IMG/VR virus record: IMGVR_UViG_3300027858_000012
Coordinates: 1 to 38,708 of that record
Direction: 5' to 3' (one strand)
Source of the DNA: a virus
Length of the DNA: 38,708 bases
The notes below the pieces were generated by a model, which was given only the letters and a program-made list of their open reading frames with translations, was not told where the DNA came from and did not search any database. Below are positions 32,165-38,708 of the stretch, piece by piece. Each line of letters opens with the position of its first letter. Position 1 is the stretch's first letter. The translations under genes were made by a program, and so were the position numbers.

Positions 32165-32614
32165 TTAGGATTTCACTAGGTTTCTAAAGTATATTACTAA
32201 GGATTTCTCTCGTCTTGAATTCCCCAATAAATATGTAAAAATACCATACAAACAAAGTATAGAAATAAAAGAAACTGCTGGAGAAACTTTTTCAAATCCT
32301 GGTATAGTTGTCTCAACAAAACCCATATAAGCCGAAATCACAAGAAATGTAATTCCAGAGAAAAACGTCATGCTTTTAAGCGCATCTTTTGATTCTTCTA
32401 AATAAGCTAATCGCGCTATTACAGTGGAAAACAATTCGGGATCCATAAGTTTTAATTGCTTTAGATTATTTTTATATTTATTCACTTGTAGTGATTTTAA
32501 TTGATAAAATTCTTTTTCAATGAAGTCGATAAATTCTTTGTCACTAGCATTGTAAATCTTGCTTTCGAGGATGTCATAAAAGTTTTCTTCTTCAATCACA
32601 ATTTTCATAGTCAT
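32165..32614 (-). CDS. membrane protein, function unknown
   Basis: 149 residues from the ATG at 32614, seven bases after GGAGGG; an upstream ATG at 32647 lacks a site. The N-terminal ~95 residues are charged helices (EFYQLKSLQVNKYKNNLKQL). Two membrane segments follow (MTFFSGITFLVISAYMGFV and AVSFISILCLYGIFTYLLG), ending in the basic NSRREKSLVIYFRNL. It sits between regulator and terminase genes, a place where phages carry accessory genes. Superinfection exclusion is possible but not shown. Confidence 0.65.
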   Translation of the reverse strand: MTMKIVIEEENFYDILESKIYNASDKEFIDFIEKEFYQLKSLQVNKYKNNLKQLKLMDPELFSTVIARLAYLEESKDALKSMTFFSGITFLVISAYMGFVETTIPGFEKVSPAVSFISILCLYGIFTYLLGNSRREKSLVIYFRNLVKS

Positions 32615-32755
32615 CTTAAATCCCTCCAATATGACATTATTCGGCATATATCACAAGAATTCCTTTATTCCAATGCCATTTGCACAATACATTATGCTAT
32701 AACGAAGGATTTTCCTTATTTTTGTCGAATTGTAATTATCAGGAGGTGAGAAAAA

Positions 32756-32962
32756 ATGATTATGAAACATGTGAATTCCTCGAACTTGGTACGGGTTGGT
32801 TACGATGAATCAGATCAAACACTTAGAATTGAATTCCGCAGTGGAACTTATGACTATTTCAATGTGCCTGCTCATGTTTATACTGGTTTATTAAACGCAG
32901 CTTCTCATGGAAGTTATCATGCGCAACATATTAAAGACGTCTACCGATATAGACGCCTCTAA
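32756..32962 (+). CDS. KTSC-domain protein
   Basis: 68 residues: MKHVNSSNLVRVGYDESDQT, LRIEFRSGTYDYFNVPAHVY, LLNAASHGSYHAQHI and a YRYRRL end. This is the KTSC domain, a short beta protein of unknown role often found in phages and next to lysyl-tRNA synthetases. CAGGAGGTGA precedes the ATG. It is on the opposite strand from the packaging genes, and its stop overlaps the convergent 51-residue gene by four bases. Confidence 0.85.
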   Translation: MIMKHVNSSNLVRVGYDESDQTLRIEFRSGTYDYFNVPAHVYTGLLNAASHGSYHAQHIKDVYRYRRL

Positions 32963-33114
32963 TCTTGATTTATAATGATAATTGCCGGTCCCGTGATATG
33001 TTGTTCTCCTTGACCGGTTGTTATTGTTACTTTCTCGTAAGGTTCAATGTTCAAGTAAGATATTCCTTCTCGTCCCAATAATTCTTCTGTAATATCTTTT
33101 GTAGTTTTTTTCAA
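32959..33114 (-). CDS. 51-residue hypothetical phage protein
   Basis: Starts TTG (KKTTKDITEELLGREGIS), eight bases after AAGGTGG, and ends TGPAIIIINQD-stop. The TGQGEQHITGP segment reads as a small beta hairpin. I recall similar short proteins in Bacillus prophages but no function. It converges on the KTSC gene with a four-base overlap, so the two transcripts are antisense to each other at their ends. Confidence 0.6.
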   Translation of the reverse strand: MKKTTKDITEELLGREGISYLNIEPYEKVTITTGQGEQHITGPAIIIINQD

Positions 33115-33180
33115 TTTTAACACCACCTTTTCTTTGTATTATGTATTTACCAATATAATTTATACAAATATCAATTAAAG

Positions 33181-33211
33181 AAAAAACGTCTAGACCTTTG
33201 CCCAGACGCTT
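33181..33211 (-). terminator. terminator after the late regulator
   Basis: ACGTCT (33186-33191) pairs with AGACGC (33204-33209, one G-U) and a run of six T follows on the minus strand. It is about 75 bases past the regulator stop. The remaining bases of 33115-33287 hold no gene. Confidence 0.6.
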
Positions 33212-33287
33212 TAGATTTCGCTTATTTAATTAGACTTAATTAATATACTTCACTAAAACCCTACTCATGTTGCGTACTGTATACTCC

Positions 33288-33716
33288 TTATTTAAAGAGT
33301 AACACATCATGTGTCAATGGTATGTGTATCATTTTGTTCACTCTTATAGATAGCTTGCGAATATGACTTTCCGAATATTTCAAGTCGAATGCGATTTCCT
33401 TCAACGTCATGTTTTTAACAACTCTCATCACCGCAATTTTCTTTTCAAGTTCAGTGAGTTTACCTAAAGCTTTTTCGTAATCAGCTTTCATCTCGTTGTA
33501 ATGTTCCAAACGTTTTAAAATGCCATGCTTTTTGTTATTCAGAAATTCAATTCGCTCAATTGCTTCTTTAGATCCGAATTTATCAGCACCTATACTATTC
33601 AGCATGATATTACCTTTACCAAACCAATAATCCATATCTGCATCGACTCTTTCTAAGTCCAATTCGATTAGTTCAATTTCGGTACATAAGTCCAGGTAGT
33701 TTTTTAATGCTTTCAT
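33288..33716 (-). CDS. sigma-region-4-like late transcription regulator
   Basis: 142 residues. The first ~95 are coiled-coil helices (CTEIELIELDLERVDADMDYW). The C-terminal part, KKIAVMRVVKNMTLKEIAFDLKYSESHIRKLSIRV, is a helix-turn-helix like region 4 of sigma factors. Proteins of this ArpU/RinA-like type turn on phage late genes, and this one lies just upstream of the packaging genes in the right place. AAGGGGG precedes the ATG. Confidence 0.78.
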   Translation of the reverse strand: MKALKNYLDLCTEIELIELDLERVDADMDYWFGKGNIMLNSIGADKFGSKEAIERIEFLNNKKHGILKRLEHYNEMKADYEKALGKLTELEKKIAVMRVVKNMTLKEIAFDLKYSESHIRKLSIRVNKMIHIPLTHDVLLFK

Positions 33717-33740
33717 TTCGTTACCCCCTTTTAATGAATT

Positions 33741-33784
33741 AAAAAAGAGAACACCAAAACAGCGTAATACTGTTAGGTGTCCTC
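33741..33784 (-). terminator. terminator between membrane gene and regulator
   Basis: GAGAACACC (33747-33755) pairs with GGTGTCCTC (33776-33784); six T follow on the minus strand. An inner AACAG/CTGTT pairing lengthens the stem. It ends the early-type transcript, so the late regulator needs its own promoter. Confidence 0.8.
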
Positions 33785-33803
33785 TAGGTTACTAGTGGGA
33801 CTA

Positions 33804-34430
33804 TTATTCTTTAGCGTAATTTTTAATAAGTTCTCCATTATTAATGTGATAAAGCGCATTACCGTTAGAAGGGTCGATTTTGAAATCCTTAAAATATGTT
33901 GCGAGACTTGGATTTTCAGTCTGAGTAGTTAAATAAGGTTTTTTCATTTTATCCTTCATAGTAGTTATTTCACGTTTAATTTCTTCTATATCAGATTTCG
34001 GTTCTCCAGTAAGAGAAATTTTATCTAATTTCACAGTAATATCATCAAACTTTTTACTATGATTTGCATTAGTTTCATTGAACTGAGAAATTATTGTTAA
34101 CATTTCATCATTTCTTAATTGATTTCTATTCTCAAACTCTTCAACTATTTTAGCTATGTCATTAGAGACAATTTTTAATTCTTCAATACTACTTTTCACA
34201 TCAAAAATATTATTTCTTTGCCCTGCTACGTCAATCAATGTGATGATTATTGCTATTACTGCTAAAAGTATAGAACTAAGTGTTGCTGCAAAATTAAGTA
34301 ATGATCCTGCATAATTGGAACCAACAAAAATATATGAAATTAACCATACAATTACTCCAGTGAAAATTATTGATAAGTATACGACATGCAAAGCTCCAAC
34401 AGTTTTCGTTACTATATTATCTTTTGTCAA
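33804..34430 (-). CDS. membrane protein with coiled coil
   Basis: 208 residues. Two N-terminal membrane segments (HVVYLSIIFTGVIVWLISYI and LLNFAATLSSILLAVIAIII) are followed by a long cytoplasmic coiled coil (SIEELKIVSNDIAKIVEEF, DIEEIKREITTMKDKM) and a short tail ending GELIKNYAKE. The TTG start overlaps the XtrA-type stop (TTGA), preceded by AGGGGG. No family recognised; the form recalls phage or host surface sensors. Confidence 0.7.
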   Translation of the reverse strand: MTKDNIVTKTVGALHVVYLSIIFTGVIVWLISYIFVGSNYAGSLLNFAATLSSILLAVIAIIITLIDVAGQRNNIFDVKSSIEELKIVSNDIAKIVEEFENRNQLRNDEMLTIISQFNETNANHSKKFDDITVKLDKISLTGEPKSDIEEIKREITTMKDKMKKPYLTTQTENPSLATYFKDFKIDPSNGNALYHINNGELIKNYAKE

Positions 34431-34624
34431 AACGCTTCCCCCTCATCCCACTTCACGCGGGTTACCTTCCCTTGATGTGTTGTAATCTTCGTTTCAGCGA
34501 ATGAAGGAAGTTCAGAGAGCTTTATTTTGCCATCGGATATTATCACTACACAACTTGGTGGTAATTCTATTATATCCAATTCTAGTACTCCATTGGAACT
34601 AATATTTATTTCTTTCATTCTCAT
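34427..34624 (-). CDS. xtrA: XtrA/YqaO family protein
   Basis: 65 residues: LELDIIELPPSCVVIISDGKIKLSELPSF-type strands followed by ETKITTHQGKVTRVKW and an acidic end (DEGEAF). This matches my memory of the PBSX XtrA / skin YqaO family, small proteins of unknown role near the phage late regulator. GGGAGG precedes the ATG by six bases. It is coupled to the membrane gene downstream by a four-base overlap. Confidence 0.75.
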   Translation of the reverse strand: MRMKEINISSNGVLELDIIELPPSCVVIISDGKIKLSELPSFAETKITTHQGKVTRVKWDEGEAF

Positions 34625-34644
34625 AGTAAACCTCCCATTAATAC

Positions 34645-34863
34645 TTATAATCCATCAATGCCTCTTGGACGTTGTTTAATCAATCCCATTTCTGCACGAT
34701 CGATTATTAATAATCCAATTTCAAGTGGTTTTCTTTTCATTTTCGTGGCGATATTTTCTGCACTAATATCACCTTTCCAAAGCTCCACGAAATCTTCTAG
34801 TTCTTGTTCAGTGAAATCGAATTTTAAATTGAACTTTTTATCTTCGAATAAGTGGTATTTCAT
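34645..34863 (-). CDS. small helical phage protein, HTH-like
   Basis: 72 residues. After a strand KFNLKFDFTEQELEDFVELW come ISAENIATKMKRKPLEIGLLIIDRAEMG, which reads as a helix-turn-helix, and a tail KQRPRGIDGL. I recall similar proteins in Bacillus prophage early regions, probably DNA-binding. The ATG overlaps the TGA of the small gene before it (ATGA), so the two are translated together. Confidence 0.7.
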   Translation of the reverse strand: MKYHLFEDKKFNLKFDFTEQELEDFVELWKGDISAENIATKMKRKPLEIGLLIIDRAEMGLIKQRPRGIDGL

Positions 34864-34943
34864 TTTCTTTTGTCCTTCACAACTTTAACAATTGGACAGA
34901 TGGCTTGCGCGACATCAGCAGCTGTTGCTTTTGGGATGTTCAC
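34860..34943 (-). CDS. 27-30 residue phage micro-protein
   Basis: A very short frame, NIPKATAADVAQAICPIVKVV and a basic end, closing with TGA inside the next gene's ATG. GTG at 34943 is nine bases after AAAGG; ATG at 34952 is also in frame but too close to it. The four-base overlap with the next gene and the protein-like helix pattern support it. Function unknown; it may serve mainly for coupling. Confidence 0.5.
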   Translation of the reverse strand: MNIPKATAADVAQAICPIVKVVKDKRK

Positions 34944-35053
34944 TTTTCTCATCCTTTACTATTTCGAATAACTACGAATTAATTTTCAAATAAATCATAT
35001 ACTACCAAAGCCACACTTTTATTTGCCTGAATCAAAAGATTGAGGTGGTTTAA

Positions 35054-35149
35054 GTGGATATTGTTTTTCTGGTTATCAGTTTATTTATTGAAGTGCTGGG
35101 TGGCTTGCTTGTAATTTTAATTGCTGCCTACATCAATAGAAATTATTAA
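35054..35149 (+). CDS. 31-residue membrane peptide, type I toxin-like
   Basis: GTG start five bases after GAGGTGG, then DIVFLVISLFIEVLGGLLVI, LIAAYINRNY and stop. Nearly all residues up to 25 form one membrane segment, with a short polar tail. Size and layout resemble the TxpA/BsrG/holin-like type I toxins of Bacillus prophages. A ~200-base untranslated 3' region with hairpins and a strong terminator follows, as in those loci. I did not find a convincing antisense RNA promoter. It lies against the surrounding minus-strand genes. Confidence 0.5.
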   Translation: MDIVFLVISLFIEVLGGLLVILIAAYINRNY

Positions 35150-35231
35150 TAAGCAAAGTCGATTCATTACGTCCAATAAATCCAAAAAAGTTTTCAATTT
35201 ATAATAATTTAAGTGACAGGTGAATTAATGT

Positions 35232-35270
35232 TGTGGCGAAAGGAGACTATTTTAGCTCTCCCTAGCCACA
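35232..35270 (+). other. stable hairpin in the 3' untranslated region
   Basis: TGTGGC (35232-35237) pairs with GCCACA (35265-35270), with an inner GGAGA/TCTCC stem. There is no T-run, so it is not a terminator. It could bind an antisense RNA or protect the toxin-like mRNA. The inner arm contains an exposed AGGAGA that is sequestered in the stem. Confidence 0.5.
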
Positions 35271-35309
35271 TGAATAAATTATAAAATAACTTAACATTAA
35301 GGTTCATAA

Positions 35310-35353
35310 ATGCTGTATTCTCGTGGGTTTTTCACTGAGAATCAGCATTTTTT
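35310..35353 (+). terminator. terminator of the membrane-peptide transcript
   Basis: TGCTGTATTCTC (35311-35322) pairs with GAGAATCAGCA (35337-35347) with one bulged base, followed by six T. It ends the plus-strand unit begun before 35054. From here to 35523 the sequence is AT-rich with no other gene. Confidence 0.8.
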
Positions 35354-35523
35354 CTTTGCAAACCTTTATATCCCAACGGTTGATGGACTCTTCAATAAAT
35401 TAATAAATTATAAACTCTTTTGCTAATAAGATTATGATTACTTTTGAAACCGCAATTTCGTCTCGCCACTCTTACTAATTTGCAGTATTATTTAATTAGT
35501 AAAATTTAGTGGGTGGTGAATAC

Positions 35524-35754
35524 ATGGAATACACTAATATGTTTGAAGGCGTAAATTTTAATCAAATGCAATTTATCTGGCCTCTTATTATCCTGTTTGT
35601 TACGATATTGCTTTTTGCAATTATTTATAAACTACTGTTTCAAAGGATATTGCCACGTGGAATATTTAACTTTCTAATAGGACCAATCTGTTTGTTTGGC
35701 CTTTATGTTTGGTTAATTCCAATGAACTTAGGTTTTTATGAATTATTCAAGTAA
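35524..35754 (+). CDS. small membrane protein
   Basis: 76 residues from the ATG at 35524, eight bases after GGTGG (an in-frame GTG at 35509 has no site). Two membrane segments are seen: FIWPLIILFVTILLFAIIY and FNFLIGPICLFGLYVWLI, with a basic loop (QRILPRG) between. No family recognised. It has its own terminator and is convergent with the methyltransferase gene. Possibly an independently expressed lysogenic gene. Confidence 0.65.
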   Translation: MEYTNMFEGVNFNQMQFIWPLIILFVTILLFAIIYKLLFQRILPRGIFNFLIGPICLFGLYVWLIPMNLGFYELFK

Positions 35755-35772
35755 CTGATTTTGCGCAAAGCA

Positions 35773-35796
35773 GCCACCGATAAAGGTGGCTTTTTT
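35773..35796 (+). terminator. terminator between membrane gene and methyltransferase
   Basis: GCCACC (35773-35778) pairs perfectly with GGTGGC (35785-35790) and six T follow on plus. It lies directly at the methyltransferase stop on the other strand and may partly serve both directions. Confidence 0.8.
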
Positions 35797-37245
35797 CTAA
35801 TTCCCTACAGCCACTTTATACCTCGAATTCACAACGCTCATTTCAGGTAGATTCGCTCTTACCAATGCATCTGCAAATGGTGGAGGAACTGCATTACCGC
35901 ATCTCGCAACTTGTTTTGCTTTTGAATAATTTTTGCCTTCTGAGTCCTGGTCGATAATATAATTCTGAGGAAAACCCTGAGCTGCAAACAACTCATGTGG
36001 TTGTAACATTCTCATTCCAATATCAACAATTTGATAATCTTGACCTTTTATAGTTACAAGACCAAAAAGGTCTCTAGTGGTCACGGTATGAAGTGGATTA
36101 TCAATTGCTTGTCCTACATCAGAACCATAATATTTTGTTAAGAATGCCGTTACTAAACTAGCTTTATTAACAGCTGTTATGGTGTTTAATGGTTTATCTA
36201 AAATGTGTCCTGTTGATGTTCCAAAATGTTGAGCAATGAATGCCGATATGAGAGCAAAACGATTTCCACCTGCAGTAATTGTGTGAAGTGGCTCTATAAC
36301 CGTTAATCCTCTAACCCCGTTTTCGGATGTTTCTGTGTAGTAACTAGAAATAAATGGTGTCACTAGCAAATGTTCAGCCTTCGTCGTGATTGTTGTTAAA
36401 GGCTTATCCAGTTCGTATTGCAATCGATCGCCTCCGAAACCAGTTTGACCAATTCGGACAACAAAGGGGTTTGGTTTATCGATTACAAATCTTTGAATGC
36501 CTCGAGCGATTCGTCTCATTGTGTTATCTGATAAGTCCTTTTTCCTCCCAAAAATTGAGGGTGTACCAATTGACCAATCAATAACTTCTGATGCGGTTCT
36601 CCAAGGTTTAGGCTTTCCTGCTTGCACTTCTAAACTTAATGGATCTCCATGAGTTGATTTTGGCCATTCGATAGGTTTTCCATCACGACGGGCAACCATA
36701 AAGAATCTTTTCCGAATGGTTGGAGCCCCGTAATCACATGCACGCAGCTCTTTGAACTCCACTTTATAACCAAGTGATTCTAAAGCTTTCACGAAAGAAA
36801 CAAACGTTTTTCCTTTTTGAGTTATATCAGGATATCCTTCATCGTTTAATGGTCCCCAAGTTTTAAATTCCTCTACGTTTTCAAGCATTATAACCCGTGG
36901 TTTTACTGCAATAGCCCATTTAACTGCAATCCATGCAAGACCTCTTATTTTCTTTTCAATAGGCTTTCCGCCCTTAGCTTTACTGAAATGTTTACAATCC
37001 GGACTAAACCATGCTAATCCAACTTTGCGACCTTTCACTGCTTTTACAGGATCCACGTCCCAAACTGATTCGCAATAATGTTCCGTGTCTGGATGATTTA
37101 CTTTGTGCATAGCAATAGCGTCTGGATCATGATTAATGGCAATATCTACTGATAGACCAGTAGCCATTTCGATTCCTGTACTTGCACCGCCACCGCCTGC
37201 AAAGTTGTCAACGATTATTTCGCGAAATAAATTAAGTTGTTGCAT
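35797..37245 (-). CDS. DNA cytosine-5 methyltransferase
   Basis: 482 residues. C5-MTase motifs in order: I DNFAGGGGASTG (13-24), IV SPDCKHFS with catalytic Cys84, VI ENVEEF (122-127), VIII RKRFFMVARR, and a C-terminal CGNAVPPP (motif X). The target-recognition region between VIII and IX is long (about 200 residues), with repeated PLHTIT-type segments (HTITAGGNRF, NTITAVNK, HTVTTRD). It methylates cytosine in an unknown site, using S-adenosylmethionine. No restriction gene is next to it, so it looks like an orphan phage enzyme that protects DNA from host restriction. AAAGGGG precedes the ATG. Confidence 0.92.
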   Translation of the reverse strand: MQQLNLFREIIVDNFAGGGGASTGIEMATGLSVDIAINHDPDAIAMHKVNHPDTEHYCESVWDVDPVKAVKGRKVGLAWFSPDCKHFSKAKGGKPIEKKIRGLAWIAVKWAIAVKPRVIMLENVEEFKTWGPLNDEGYPDITQKGKTFVSFVKALESLGYKVEFKELRACDYGAPTIRKRFFMVARRDGKPIEWPKSTHGDPLSLEVQAGKPKPWRTASEVIDWSIGTPSIFGRKKDLSDNTMRRIARGIQRFVIDKPNPFVVRIGQTGFGGDRLQYELDKPLTTITTKAEHLLVTPFISSYYTETSENGVRGLTVIEPLHTITAGGNRFALISAFIAQHFGTSTGHILDKPLNTITAVNKASLVTAFLTKYYGSDVGQAIDNPLHTVTTRDLFGLVTIKGQDYQIVDIGMRMLQPHELFAAQGFPQNYIIDQDSEGKNYSKAKQVARCGNAVPPPFADALVRANLPEMSVVNSRYKVAVGN

Positions 37246-37300
37246 GTGCTACCCCTTTCCGCAAACTATCGAATGATCGAATGATGTCGTGAGAATAATA

Positions 37301-37329
37301 TTGTCAAACTCTTTTAAAATCATTAGAAT
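37301..37329 (+). promoter_or_regulatory. strong sigma-A-type promoter
   Basis: TTGTCA (37301-37306), a 17-base spacer and TAGAAT (37324-37329). Five of six bases match in both hexamers and the spacing is ideal. It drives the plus-strand 41-residue gene. The leader of about 110 bases to the ATG is GC-richer than its surroundings. Confidence 0.7.
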
Positions 37330-37446
37330 GAAAATGAACTATTTCCATTAATTAGCTCTTCCGAATCCGAAATTGATAGCACCGTGATGACTACATACGC
37401 TCTGGTCCTCACACCGCAATCGATGTTGGGATGGAGGTTGTTATAG

Positions 37447-37572
37447 ATGAAACTGAAATTCGAGAAAACGAGTGAACGAACTTACTTAGAATTGGAAACA
37501 ATTCCTGCAGGGTCTGAAGCTCTAATCACGATGCTATTTTCGGCTTTATTGGGATTGCTCGGGTTTAAATAA
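37447..37572 (+). CDS. 41-residue peptide with own promoter and terminator
   Basis: ATG nine bases after GGAGG. The sequence is KLKFEKTSERTYLELETIP, then AGSEALITMLFSALLGLLGFK: a basic/charged beta-like half and a hydrophobic C-terminal helix. Its stop lies inside the terminator hairpin. A near-consensus promoter at 37301-37329 makes it an autonomous plus-strand unit against the minus-strand early genes. No family recognised. It may be a small membrane-active or regulatory peptide. Confidence 0.6.
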   Translation: MKLKFEKTSERTYLELETIPAGSEALITMLFSALLGLLGFK

Positions 37573-37583
37573 CCGAGCTTTTT
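37557..37583 (+). terminator. terminator overlapping the 41-residue gene
   Basis: GCTCGG (37557-37562) pairs with CCGAGC (37573-37578); five T follow. The left arm is within the last codons of the gene, and the loop contains its stop codon. Confidence 0.8.
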
Positions 37584-37598
37584 CTTTTGTACTGCGAA

Positions 37599-37889
37599 TT
37601 AAATAATCCCACTTGCTAAGACCTCGTCCAAGTTATCAGAAGTAATCCTTTGCTCACCAATTTCGTACCACCAACCGTTTTGTATGTTTAAAATCATTAA
37701 TTCTCTTTCGGTAGCATTTTCGTACCCATCTGCATATTTAGCACGTTTAGCACTCAATTCGATATATTCGTAGTCACATAAGTTGTCATTTCCTAATGCC
37801 CCTTGTTTTGCTTTGTTTGGAATTTCAGCAAAAACTAAAGCACTATGTTCATAATTTCTATTTTCAGATACAACGTAAGCTTTCAACAT
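37599..37889 (-). CDS. hypothetical phage protein
   Basis: 96 residues: LKAYVVSENRNYEHSALVFAE, ELSAKRAKYADGYENATERE and NGWWYEIGEQRITSDNLDEV. I recall similar short proteins in Bacillus and Lactobacillales phage early regions, without function. The strong AGAGGGG site eight bases before ATG supports it. It may fold around a conserved WWYEIG strand. Confidence 0.7.
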   Translation of the reverse strand: MLKAYVVSENRNYEHSALVFAEIPNKAKQGALGNDNLCDYEYIELSAKRAKYADGYENATERELMILNIQNGWWYEIGEQRITSDNLDEVLASGII

Positions 37890-37941
37890 AAAATAATCCC
37901 CTCTCTTACTTCGCTTTTTTCGTCAACGGATACTTAACTTT

Positions 37942-38166
37942 TCATTCACGCTTCTTCCAAACCTCTTCAACATGCCAACCTTCACGATTTAGCTGCTTGA
38001 CTTCTTTTTTGATAAATGGCAGCACTAACCAGACAGGAGTAAACTCTTCTCTACGGTAAAGAGTCACGAAAAGTGTGTGCGGATTATGTGTAGCTTGAAA
38101 TGGTTTGCCACAATTTACTTGATTATGCTTAGTGGCGATTGGAATCCCGTTCTTGGTCATGTTCAT
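37942..38166 (-). CDS. hypothetical phage protein
   Basis: 74 residues: GIPIATKHNQVNCGKPFQATHNPHTLFVTLYRREEFTPVW and a basic C-terminal helix (KKEVKQLNREGWHVEEVWKK). No family recognised. The ATG overlaps the TGA of the preceding membrane gene (ATGA), so translation is probably coupled; there is no other clear ribosome site. Confidence 0.65.
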   Translation of the reverse strand: MNMTKNGIPIATKHNQVNCGKPFQATHNPHTLFVTLYRREEFTPVWLVLPFIKKEVKQLNREGWHVEEVWKKRE

Positions 38167-38342
38167 TTGATTTCACGCGCCGTTTCCGCACCTCTTTTTA
38201 GAGCTAGATAAAACATTGACATGTTGCCAAGAAACAAGCTAAAACCAATAACAAACCATGTATTACTTTCTGGAGCAGAAATGCAAAGAATCAATCCAGC
38301 TATCATACCTATTACACTTATCAAAACAACCAATTTAGTCAT
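38163..38342 (-). CDS. 59-residue two-helix membrane protein
   Basis: ATG at 38342 with GAGGCGG upstream. Two hydrophobic segments (LVVLISVIGMIAGLILCISA and WFVIGFSLFLGNMSMFYLAL) and a basic tail (KRGAETAREIK). Stop overlaps the next gene by four bases. No family recognised. Being flanked on both sides by conserved small phage genes it is likely a real early gene. Confidence 0.6.
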   Translation of the reverse strand: MTKLVVLISVIGMIAGLILCISAPESNTWFVIGFSLFLGNMSMFYLALKRGAETAREIK

Positions 38343-38365
38343 TTCTTCCGCCTCGTTTCATAGGA

Positions 38366-38566
38366 TTAGTCGTTCTCATAATTTCTAGTTTTCTTTGAGA
38401 ATTCTCTTAGTTCAGCTAGATCGGTATGTCTATGACCACATCGGTGACAAACCATAGCAGAAAAGTATTTTAAACAGGCCTCTTGAATCAACGAGATAAA
38501 CATCGGTTCTTTGCATTCATCATTTTCACAAACCACCATAATTAAGTCTGGTTTTATCCGTTCCAC
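38366..38566 (-). CDS. small zinc-ribbon phage protein
   Basis: 66 residues from GTG. Cysteine pairs CENDEC (13-18) and CHRCGHRH (40-43) are 22 residues apart and form a zinc ribbon; a helix HTDLAELREFSKK follows. Likely a small DNA- or protein-binding early protein. It follows the RusA gene closely and is read in the same direction. Confidence 0.7.
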   Translation of the reverse strand: MERIKPDLIMVVCENDECKEPMFISLIQEACLKYFSAMVCHRCGHRHTDLAELREFSKKTRNYEND

Positions 38567-38584
38567 ATGCTCACTTCCCTTGGT

Positions 38585-38708
38585 TTAGTATTTGATACAA
38601 ACCACTACGCGAGGTGAAAGACTGTAAAACTTTCTTACTGTCAATTCCACTACCTGACTATCGTCTTGCCACATGATTTTGCTAAGTCCGTCTTTAACAC
38701 CTTTTACA
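38585..38708 (-). CDS. rusA: RusA-type Holliday junction resolvase, C-terminal part
   Basis: Only the last 40 residues are in the window: VKGVKDGLSKIMWQDDSQVV, then RKFYSLSPRVVVCIKY and stop. KD-L-K--WQDDSQVV is the RusA signature with its paired acidic residues. RusA cuts four-way DNA junctions formed in phage replication or recombination. The gene runs off the right edge. Confidence 0.8.
   Translation of the reverse strand, partial: VKGVKDGLSKIMWQDDSQVVELTVRKFYSLSPRVVVCIKY

Noticed and set aside
35360-35500. Antisense RNA promoter for the toxin-like gene
   Set aside because: TATAAT-like boxes exist on the minus strand, but none has a -35 at proper spacing.
1-38708. tRNA, rRNA or insertion sequence
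   Set aside because: I saw no cloverleaf, rRNA segment, transposase motif or terminal inverted repeats with target duplication.

Overview
The window looks like low-GC Gram-positive DNA, most likely a Bacillales host. The ribosome binding sites are strong AGGAGG types, there are GAAC-NNNN-GTTC (LexA-type) boxes, and YhjD/WYL and amidase_6-type genes are present. Most of it, about 4.7-38.7 kb, is the packaging, virion and lysis half of a tailed siphovirus prophage read right to left (minus strand). No integrase, repressor or attachment site is visible, so the prophage is cut by the right edge and its left border is not defined.

Left part (1-4.7 kb): accessory or host-like DNA. It holds a yhjD-like gene with an upstream WYL-domain gene, a secreted amidase_6-type protein and a small lipoprotein. 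A second, decayed copy of the WYL/yhjD pair follows, next to an older endolysin gene that has been split by a small inversion.

Cargo and lysis (4.7-11.6 kb): a three-gene operon encodes an AAA ATPase with a C-terminal helix-turn-helix, an S8 (subtilisin-type) protease with an intact catalytic triad, and a 92-residue partner. The first two match the IetAS toxin-antitoxin / anti-phage arrangement. Next come the amidase endolysin and holin, a TIR-domain protein, and a divergent small zinc-ribbon gene. Two defence-type units thus flank the lysis cassette.

Virion genes (11.5-32.1 kb), in transcription order from the right: terminase small and large subunits, SPP1-type portal, Mu F-like minor head protein, two small genes, scaffold, decoration protein, E-family major capsid protein, two HeH-domain proteins, head-tail connector set, tail tube, a pair of tail-assembly chaperones that overlap in a -1 frame, tape measure, distal tail protein, baseplate protein, a very large Gp37-like/collagen fibre fusion, a fibre protein, and an XkdX-type gene.

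Right part (32.1-38.7 kb): a sigma-region-4-like late regulator, an XtrA/YqaO gene, membrane proteins, a cytosine-5 DNA methyltransferase, several short early-type genes, and the 3' end of a RusA resolvase. Among these minus-strand genes sit small plus-strand units (KTSC protein, a 31-residue membrane peptide, a 76-residue membrane protein, a 41-residue peptide). Several have their own promoter or terminator and look like independently expressed cargo. All family assignments are from sequence reading and memory; no search was run.
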